10,476 nt of DNA from an uncultured beta proteobacterium (GTDB lineage Bacteria > Pseudomonadota > Gammaproteobacteria > Burkholderiales > Burkholderiaceae), in the NCBI GenBank assembly GCA_903892315.1, contig CAITHY010000110.1, positions 1 to 10,476 of the forward strand. Direction: 5' to 3'. This document shows positions 1-5,510 of this stretch, piece by piece. Position numbers and translations under genes: made by a program. The stretch's first letter is position 1, and each line of letters begins with the position of its first letter. The notes under the pieces were generated by a model. The model saw only the letters and a program-made list of their open reading frames with translations. It was not told the origin of the DNA and ran no database searches.

Positions 1-42
1 GGTGATGTAGTTCTTCTCTTCCATGGCATAATTATGGCTGTT

Positions 43-119
43 GCGGCTGTAGCTCAGCTGGATAGAGTACTTGGCTACGAACCAAGGGGTCGTGGGTTCA
101 ATTCCTGCCAGCCGCACCA
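43..119 (+). tRNA. tRNA-Arg (anticodon ACG)
   Basis: The full cloverleaf can be read. The acceptor stem GCGGCTG (43-49) pairs with CAGCCGC (109-115), followed by A116 and an encoded CCA (117-119). The anticodon stem CTTGG (70-74) pairs with CCAAG (82-86) around the loop CTACGAA, giving anticodon ACG at 77-79. In bacteria A34 is normally edited to inosine so that this tRNA reads CGU, CGC and CGA. The D arm (GCTCAGCTGG) and T loop (TTCAATT) are standard, and the T stem has two G-U pairs. A strong terminator lies 8 bases downstream, so this is a single-tRNA unit or the end of a tRNA transcript. No integrase or duplicated 3' end is visible, so nothing suggests use as an attachment site. Confidence 0.97.
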
Positions 120-127
120 ACCTACAT

Positions 128-165
128 AAGGGCCTAGTTGATGAAACTGGGCCCTTTTCCTTTTT
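128..165 (+). terminator. Rho-independent terminator after tRNA-Arg
   Basis: A 12-bp stem with one G-U pair (AAGGGCCTAGTT, 128-139, with AACTGGGCCCTT, 145-156) closes a five-base loop and is followed by T-rich sequence to 165. It should end the tRNA transcript and separate it from the lipid-transport operon that starts 45 bases later, which therefore probably has its own promoter. Confidence 0.93.
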
Positions 166-198
166 AGGCTTTTCTCAATGCTTTCACAGAGATACCTT

Positions 199-204
199 AT
201 AGTC
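199..204 (+). promoter_or_regulatory. Candidate -10 box before the STAS-MlaE gene
   Basis: TATAGT matches the sigma-70 -10 consensus at five of six positions and lies five bases before the ATG at 210. Only about 45 bases separate the terminator from this ATG, so the operon promoter should be near here or upstream. No well-spaced -35 box is present: the best TTGACA-like hexamer, TTCTCA at 172-177, is 21 bases away. If real, this box would start transcription at or next to the start codon. Confidence 0.25.
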
Positions 205-209
205 TGCAT

Positions 210-1382
210 ATGAGCCCTTCCGACACCATTTCTGCCGTTTCTGATGCCCCGGTGGCGGTCTGGTCGCAGACAGATTCTAATAACGCCAAAGTGCTCCTTA
301 ATGGCAATGTCAACATCTATTCCTTGGGTGGTATTTGGACTCAAATTCGCAATACTCAAGATACATGGTTGAAACAGGGCGATAGCAAAAGCAAGTCTCT
401 GACATTGGATGCATCTAAAGTCACTTTTTTGGATGGCGCTGGTATCGCATTTTTGATTGGGGTTGAAGAAGCGCAAACTACAGCTGGTGCAAAGTTTGCT
501 ATTTTTGGTTTGGATTCTCGCTATGAGCCCTTATTGGGAGAATTCAATCCGATCAGCAATTTATTTCCCGTCCCCTCTGTAAAACCCAAAAGAAGTTTTG
601 TGGTTAGCACTGGAATGGCAACACAAAACTTAATTGATGATGCTGTTGGACTAATTTCATTTACTGGACACCTTGTAGCTGATTTGACTTGGTCTATTCG
701 TTACCCTAATCAAGTCCGCTGGGGTGATTTTGTGAATGCCGCAGTACAAGCAGGTATTGCAGCATTGCCAATCGTTGGGCTGGTATCTTTTTTAATTGGG
801 GTCATTCTTTCATTTCAAGCTGCTATCGGCATGCAGCAGTTTGGCGCAGTCTCTTTTGTAGGCCCATTAGCGGCATTGGGCATTGTGCGTGAAATGGGCC
901 CATTAATTACCGCCATTTTGTTGGCGGGACGTTCCTCAGCCGCTTTTGCCGCCGAGATTGGCACGATGACTGTCAATAGTGAGGTAGATGCACTGGTATC
1001 TGGTGGCCTAAGCCCCATTCGTTTTTTAGTCGTACCTCGCGTCCTGGCGGGTATTTTGGTTGCGCCGATTTTGACTTTATTTGCTGATATCGTCAGTATT
1101 TTTTCTTCAATGTTGACAATGTTGATCTACGGGATTCCTTTTGTGAACTTCTATAACGGCATGCTTTCTGCTGTAGATATCGAAGATATTGGATCGGGTT
1201 TAATTAAGGCAACGCTTTTTGGCGTTGTTGTTTCAGCAGTGGGTTGCTTACGCGGCATGCAAACTGGTAATGGTGCGGCTGCGGTTGGTATCTCAGCAAC
1301 TCGTGCAGTAGTCAGTAGTATTGTGCTGATTGTGTTGGTTGATGGTATCTTCGCCTTCATTTCCTATAAGACGGGTTTCTGA
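210..1382 (+). CDS. MlaE-family lipid ABC transporter permease with N-terminal STAS domain
   Basis: This 390-residue protein is the inner-membrane channel of an MCE-type lipid ABC transporter. Residues about 25-110 form a STAS domain: the segment around 64-82 reads LTLDASKVTFLDGAGIAFL, the usual strand-loop-helix. From about 150 to the end it is an MlaE permease, with REMGP at 227-231 and LAGRSSAAFAAEIGTM at 238-253, the conserved stretch facing the ATPase, and about five hydrophobic segments. In E. coli the STAS part is a separate protein, MlaB; here it is fused, as in LinK-like permeases. The STAS loop reads D75-G-A-G78 and has no Ser or Thr where SpoIIAA has its phosphorylated serine and MlaB a functionally important threonine. 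The gene is first in an operon and its stop overlaps the next start by one base (TGATG). No clear Shine-Dalgarno precedes ATG 210. Confidence 0.93.
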   Translation: MSPSDTISAVSDAPVAVWSQTDSNNAKVLLNGNVNIYSLGGIWTQIRNTQDTWLKQGDSKSKSLTLDASKVTFLDGAGIAFLIGVEEAQTTAGAKFAIFGLDSRYEPLLGEFNPISNLFPVPSVKPKRSFVVSTGMATQNLIDDAVGLISFTGHLVADLTWSIRYPNQVRWGDFVNAAVQAGIAALPIVGLVSFLIGVILSFQAAIGMQQFGAVSFVGPLAALGIVREMGPLITAILLAGRSSAAFAAEIGTMTVNSEVDALVSGGLSPIRFLVVPRVLAGILVAPILTLFADIVSIFSSMLTMLIYGIPFVNFYNGMLSAVDIEDIGSGLIKATLFGVVVSAVGCLRGMQTGNGAAAVGISATRAVVSSIVLIVLVDGIFAFISYKTGF

Positions 1383-2158
1383 TGGATACGCCCAACAAAT
1401 CTCCACTCGCAATCGACGTCCAAAATCTTACCGTAGGTTATGGTTCTAACGTTCTGATGCAGAATCTCAATTTCACGGTCAATTACGGTGAAATTTTTGT
1501 GATCCTCGGCGGATCTGGATGCGGTAAATCCAGTCTGTTAAAAAACTTATTTGGACTTTATCAGCCTCTGTCTGGCGATGTTCTCATTGAAGGGCAAAAT
1601 ATCACCACCGCAGTTGGAGCGGAACGCCAGAAGATCATGACAAGTTTTGGCGTGATGTATCAACAAGGCGCCTTATTTGGTTCGATGAACTTGCTTGATA
1701 ACGTCACCTTGTTTATGCAGGAATATACCCAGCTCACACAAGTACAAATGGACTTATTAGCGCGCTGCAAGCTGGATCTAGTGGGTCTACTTCCATATGA
1801 ATCCTATATGCCCAGTGAAATTAGTGGAGGCATGCAAAAGAGGGCGGCGATCGCTCGTGCTATGGCGCTTGACCCCAAAATATTATTCTTAGATGAGCCA
1901 TCAGCTGGCCTGGATCCCATTACATCCGCCGATCTCGATAGCACTATTCAGGACTTATCCAAAAATCTAGGCATCACCTTTGTCATCGTATCCCATGAAC
2001 TTGCCAGCATCTATGCCATTGCTGACAAGGTGATCATGTTGGACAAGGGTGCCAAAGGAATCATCGCCGAGGGTGATCCTAAAGTATTGCGCGATACCAG
2101 TAAAGATCCACGAGTGCACCAATTCTTCAATCGTATTATGAGCAAGGACGCAGCATGA
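1382..2158 (+). CDS. MlaF-like ABC transporter ATP-binding protein
   Basis: This 258-residue cytoplasmic ATPase powers the lipid transporter encoded by its neighbours. All nucleotide-binding motifs are intact: Walker A GGSGCGKS at 43-50, Q-loop near 94-95, signature ISGGM at 147-151 (the MlaF-type variant of LSGGQ), Walker B ILFLDEP at 167-173 with catalytic E172, D-loop SAGLDP, and H-loop His205. Length matches MlaF/Ttg2A proteins. The start ATG shares its A with the stop of the permease, and the stop lies within ATGA shared with the MCE gene, so the subunits are translationally coupled. The symbol is left blank because betaproteobacteria often carry a second, canonical mla operon and this set is closer in layout to linKLMN. 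Confidence 0.95.
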   Translation: MDTPNKSPLAIDVQNLTVGYGSNVLMQNLNFTVNYGEIFVILGGSGCGKSSLLKNLFGLYQPLSGDVLIEGQNITTAVGAERQKIMTSFGVMYQQGALFGSMNLLDNVTLFMQEYTQLTQVQMDLLARCKLDLVGLLPYESYMPSEISGGMQKRAAIARAMALDPKILFLDEPSAGLDPITSADLDSTIQDLSKNLGITFVIVSHELASIYAIADKVIMLDKGAKGIIAEGDPKVLRDTSKDPRVHQFFNRIMSKDAA

Positions 2159-3081
2159 GTAATAACTCAAATCCCAATTATTTTCGCTTAGGCGCTTTTG
2201 TGCTTGCTGCAATTGGCGTACTGATTGCTGTGATTCTTATCTTTGGCGGCGGTAAATTCTTCCAAAAATCGTTCATGATCGAGACCTACATCAAGCAGTC
2301 TGTAACGGGCTTAGATGCTGGAGCGGCCGTACGATTCCGCGGCGTCAAGATTGGTCAGGTAACGTCGATTGGCCTATCCGGCGATCTCTACGAAAGAGAT
2401 TTGCCTTTTCATGAGCGTCGTCAGTACGTAGTTGTGAGGATGCAAATTTTTGGCGATAAGGTAAATGCCGATCAAATTGCCGAGTTTGTAAAAAATCATT
2501 TACGAGCCCGCATTAAGTCCATGGGTATCACTGGCGTGAACTATGTTGAATTTGATTTCGTCTCTAGTGCCGCGGATTCTCCACCACTCCCATATTCCTG
2601 GAAACCTGAGTACCCAGTAATTCCCTCTTTACCAAATCAGGCTGATGAAATTATTTCTGGCATTCAAAAACTGATCAGCGCTTTAAATGATATGAATATC
2701 GATGGTACCCAGAAGAAATTAGATGCCTTGCTAGGTAATTTAAATACGTTGATGGCAGGTGATGGCAAAGGCAATGAGGGTGTGATTGAATCTGTGAAGC
2801 AGTTGAATGTCATTATGGCTCGCATTAATAAGGCAACTGACAAAGAAGAGATTGGTATTTTGATGCGTGAGTTGGTAGCGGCAACCACTTCCTTGCGTCA
2901 GACGATTACGAGTGTTCAAGGTGACACCGTATTGACAATAGAAAATATTAAGCAGGCTAGTGAGAATTTAAATGAATTTAGCCGTATCGCAAGTCAATCA
3001 CCTTCTAGTCTCATTTGGAGCGATCCGCCAAAGAAAATAGCACCCAATAGCGGCACTGGTCAGTCTGGAGCTCAGAAATGA
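2155..3081 (+). CDS. MCE-domain (MlaD/LinM-like) lipid-transport protein
   Basis: This 308-residue protein is the periplasmic lipid-binding subunit of the transporter. One N-terminal membrane anchor (about 12-31) is followed by an MCE domain (about 40-137) with the hallmark VTGLDAGAAVRFRGVKIGQV at 50-69. Residues about 160-288 are polar and helix-prone, and the C terminus ends with the SPSSLIWSDPPKK segment typical of single-MCE proteins in operons with a PqiC-like lipoprotein. It is much longer than E. coli MlaD (about 180 residues), so the helical tail probably extends the hexameric ring across the periplasm (family knowledge plus inference). Start and stop overlap both neighbours by four bases (ATGA). 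Confidence 0.93.
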   Translation: MSNNSNPNYFRLGAFVLAAIGVLIAVILIFGGGKFFQKSFMIETYIKQSVTGLDAGAAVRFRGVKIGQVTSIGLSGDLYERDLPFHERRQYVVVRMQIFGDKVNADQIAEFVKNHLRARIKSMGITGVNYVEFDFVSSAADSPPLPYSWKPEYPVIPSLPNQADEIISGIQKLISALNDMNIDGTQKKLDALLGNLNTLMAGDGKGNEGVIESVKQLNVIMARINKATDKEEIGILMRELVAATTSLRQTITSVQGDTVLTIENIKQASENLNEFSRIASQSPSSLIWSDPPKKIAPNSGTGQSGAQK

Positions 3082-3704
3082 TGAAGCGTATTTTATTGTG
3101 TTTTGCCGTCTTGACATTGGTCTCCTGCTCCTTACCTACCAGACCGCCAGTGGGACCCAGTAGCTGGATGGTGTCCCCAGATAGAACTGCAGCACCGCGG
3201 CAAGCGCGCACCGATATGTGGCTGAAGATAGGGTCTGTATCGGTTACGCCGCCTTTTGATGGCAGATCTTTGGTATACCGTACGAGCGATCAACGATATG
3301 AAAAAGATTTTTATAACGTCTACGCGACTATTCCTGCTGAAATGATTGGCAATGCTGAGCGCCAATGGATGAATAAGGCGAATATTTTTTCCTCAACCGT
3401 CGGACAAAGTAATAGCCTCTTCCCGTACTATTATTTACAGGCAACAGTTGAAGAGTTTTATGGCGATTATCGCAAGCAAGCTGAGGCGGTTGTGAGTGTA
3501 GAATTTTTCTTGAATGCCACTAATGCCGGCAAAGCGAATTCCTTGATTGGTGCAAATCGCTATACTAAGCGCGTTCCCCTCAAAGACAATAGTCCTGAAG
3601 CTCTGGTGTTGGGTCTACAAGAAGCGCTGGCTCAGATCTTGAGCGAATACGAGAATCAACTCTATAAATATGCCGGTAATTTACCGAAACCTTTAGGGCA
3701 GTAA
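3078..3704 (+). CDS. ABC-type transport auxiliary lipoprotein (PqiC/LinN-like)
   Basis: A 208-residue lipoprotein: a short basic start, a hydrophobic stretch and a lipobox LVSC with the lipidated cysteine at residue 17. No Asp follows the cysteine (next residues S-L-P), so outer-membrane sorting is expected. The rest fits the auxiliary lipoprotein family (DUF330/PqiC), including the conserved PFDGRSLVYR at 59-68, YEKDFYNVY at 74-82 and IPAEMI nearby. It probably links the MCE protein to the outer membrane. GGAG at 3067-3070, seven bases before ATG 3078, supports this start; a second ATG follows directly and would shorten the protein by one residue. The start overlaps the MCE stop (ATGA). Confidence 0.9.
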   Translation: MMKRILLCFAVLTLVSCSLPTRPPVGPSSWMVSPDRTAAPRQARTDMWLKIGSVSVTPPFDGRSLVYRTSDQRYEKDFYNVYATIPAEMIGNAERQWMNKANIFSSTVGQSNSLFPYYYLQATVEEFYGDYRKQAEAVVSVEFFLNATNAGKANSLIGANRYTKRVPLKDNSPEALVLGLQEALAQILSEYENQLYKYAGNLPKPLGQ

Positions 3705-3708
3705 TTTG

Positions 3709-4695
3709 ATGAAATTCACTTCAGTAAGCAGAATCAAAATCGCTGGCGCAGCATTACTAATTGCCGCAAGCGCTTTTACCTCGGTACACGCAGATACTTT
3801 CCCCAATAAACCCATTCGCTTAATAGTTCCATTTGCACCTGGCGGGAGCACGGACATCATTGCACGCGCTGTTGGTGATGCCTTGGGTCGTCAGTTGGGG
3901 CAACCGGTGATTGTCGAGAATAAAGCCGGCGGAGGTGGCTCGATTGGCGCATTGGAAGTGATGCGTTCACCTAAGGATGGCTACACCATCGGTATGGCTA
4001 CCGTTTCTACTACTGCAGCTAATCCAGCAATTAACCCAAAGATTGGCTATGATCCCGTGACTGATTTCACGGCAATTAGCAATATTGCTGCGACACCGAA
4101 CATCATTGCAGTAAACCCATCATTTCCAGCTAAGGATTTCAAAACCTTTATGCAGGTTTTGAAAGCGAATCCTGGCAAGTACTCTTATTCCAGCTCGGGT
4201 ACTGGTGGTATTGGCCATTTGCAAACCGAACTCTTTAAGAGTTTGACGGGGGTATTTATTGTGCACATTCCTTATCGTGGGGCTGGTCCTGCCTTGGCAG
4301 ATACGGTGGGCGGTCAAGTTTCCATGATCTTTGACAACTTGCCGTCATCCTTCCCCTTTATAAAAGATGGCAAGCTTGTACCGATTGTTATTGCTGCACC
4401 TAAGCGCTTGCCTCAATTGCCGAACGTACCTACTTTTGCTGAAGTGGGTTTAGCACCAGTGAATCGGATGGCTTATTACGGTCTTTTGGGTCCCGCAGGA
4501 ATGCCAAAAGATATCGTTGATAAATATTCCGCTGCATTACAAAAGGTGGTGACCGATCCTGCGGTAAAGAAGCGCATCGAAGATACGGGCTCCATCATCA
4601 ATGTGAATGGTTCTGAGGCGTTTACAAAAGAAATTAAAGCCGAGTACACCGTTTATAAAGAAGTAGTTGCTAAGCAGAAATTGCAGTTAGATTAA
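3709..4695 (+). CDS. Bug/TctC-family periplasmic substrate-binding protein
   Basis: A 328-residue tripartite-tricarboxylate-transporter receptor (Bug family). A Sec signal peptide ends at about residue 28 with SVHA before DTFPNKPIRL. The family motifs follow: VPFAPGGSTDIIAR near 40-53, VIVENKAGGGGSIGA near 67-80, and HIPYRGAGPALADTVGGQV in the middle. Such proteins bind carboxylates or similar small solutes; the ligand cannot be read from sequence. No TctA or TctB membrane gene lies in the window, so it is one of the many orphan Bug proteins of Burkholderiales. The frame also opens with TTG at 3706 directly before ATG 3709; AGGG at 3695-3698 is 7 bases from TTG and 10 from ATG, so one extra residue is possible. 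It starts four bases after the lipoprotein stop and probably shares its transcript. Confidence 0.93.
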   Translation: MKFTSVSRIKIAGAALLIAASAFTSVHADTFPNKPIRLIVPFAPGGSTDIIARAVGDALGRQLGQPVIVENKAGGGGSIGALEVMRSPKDGYTIGMATVSTTAANPAINPKIGYDPVTDFTAISNIAATPNIIAVNPSFPAKDFKTFMQVLKANPGKYSYSSSGTGGIGHLQTELFKSLTGVFIVHIPYRGAGPALADTVGGQVSMIFDNLPSSFPFIKDGKLVPIVIAAPKRLPQLPNVPTFAEVGLAPVNRMAYYGLLGPAGMPKDIVDKYSAALQKVVTDPAVKKRIEDTGSIINVNGSEAFTKEIKAEYTVYKEVVAKQKLQLD

Positions 4696-4715
4696 AAATA
4701 TAAATACTAGTTTTT

Positions 4716-4719
4716 GGAG
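4716..4719 (+). promoter_or_regulatory. Ribosome binding site that decides the SDR start
   Basis: GGAG lies only two bases before an in-frame GTG at 4722 but five bases before ATG 4725, a workable spacing. This favours ATG 4725 as the start of the SDR gene. Confidence 0.7.
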
Positions 4720-4724
4720 ATGTG

Positions 4725-5510
4725 ATGGATTTAGGATTAAAAGGCAAGGTTGCATTAGTCATGGCGTCTAGCCGAGGCTTGGGTCAAGCAATGGCTGTGT
4801 CATTGGCTAAAGAGGGTGTCAAGGTGGCGGTTACCGGTAGAAATCCAGAAGGCTTGAATGAGTCCGTAAGGCTGATAGAGGCTTCAGGTGGACAGGCATT
4901 GGCGCTCAATTGGGATCTATCCGATGCTTCAGTGATTGATAGCTTGGTCTCCAAAGTAGAGAAGGAACTTGGCCCCATTGATATTTTGATTAACAACACG
5001 GGTGGGCCACCCCCAACTCCGGCTGCTGGTCAAGATCCAGCACTTTGGCAAAAGAGCTTTAATGATATGGTGTTATCACTCATTGCTATTACCGATCGCG
5101 TATTACCTGGCATGCGCCAGCGTCAGTGGGGCCGCATTATTACTAGCACCACTTCAGGCGCCATTGCCCCGATTAAAAATTTAGCCATTTCTAATACCTT
5201 ACGTGCTGCATTGCTTGGGTGGTCTAAAACATTGGCGGCAGAAGTTGCGGCAGAAGGCATCACGGTCAATATCATCATGCCCGGAAGAATTGCAACCGAT
5301 CGCCTGCGTCAGCTAGATGAAGCGCGTGCAAAACGAGAAAATACTACTTATGAGGATGTAGTGAAGGCTAGCCTAAGGCAGATTCCGATGGGTAGGTATG
5401 GCGATCCCAAGGAGTATGGCGATGCTGCAGCATTTTTGGCTAGCCAAAATGCCTCCTTCATTACTGGCACCGTCATGCGTATTGATGGTGGACAAATTCA
5501 GGCAATTTGA
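4725..5510 (+). CDS. SDR-family protein with divergent cofactor motif and active site
   Basis: A 261-residue Rossmann-fold protein of short-chain dehydrogenase/reductase type, annotated in relatives as a 3-oxoacyl-ACP-reductase-like protein. The glycine motif is ASSRGLG at 14-20 rather than TGxxxGIG, and the NNAG motif is replaced by NNTGGPPP at 90-97. Where classical SDRs have YxxxK, this protein reads S156-N-T-L-R160, so both catalytic Tyr and Lys are absent, while serines remain near 141-144. The C-terminal part (GTVMRIDGG near 248-256) is normal. I recall a curated BKR-like SDR subgroup described as lacking the perfect cofactor motif and tetrad; this fits it. The reaction and substrate are unknown and reductase activity should not be assumed. 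It follows the Bug gene by 29 A/T-rich bases with no terminator, and its stop overlaps the TTG start of the next gene. Confidence 0.87.
   Translation: MDLGLKGKVALVMASSRGLGQAMAVSLAKEGVKVAVTGRNPEGLNESVRLIEASGGQALALNWDLSDASVIDSLVSKVEKELGPIDILINNTGGPPPTPAAGQDPALWQKSFNDMVLSLIAITDRVLPGMRQRQWGRIITSTTSGAIAPIKNLAISNTLRAALLGWSKTLAAEVAAEGITVNIIMPGRIATDRLRQLDEARAKRENTTYEDVVKASLRQIPMGRYGDPKEYGDAAAFLASQNASFITGTVMRIDGGQIQAI

Noticed and set aside
27..36. Perfect palindrome CATAATTATG just before the tRNA, containing a CATAAT that could be a -10 box
   Set aside because: Ten A/T-rich bases can be palindromic by chance, and there is no recognisable -35 box at proper spacing within the few bases available.
43..165. 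tRNA-Arg 3' end as an integration site for a mobile element
   Set aside because: No integrase, no repeated tRNA 3' end and no composition shift is visible; the following genes are normal housekeeping-type genes.
75..476. Minus-strand frame of 133 residues ending in a WQELNPRPLGS-like tail
   Set aside because: The C-terminal part is the antisense of tRNA-Arg and the rest lies opposite the terminator and the STAS domain; this tail is a common artefact of tRNA genes.
3706..4727. Recurrent NTGATG double starts (3078, 3706, 4722 and, on the minus strand, 9163) as a regulatory motif
   Set aside because: Four cases among about ten starts is suggestive, but at 3078 the TGA is simply the upstream stop and the others are explained by ordinary use of ATG; too few to claim a motif.
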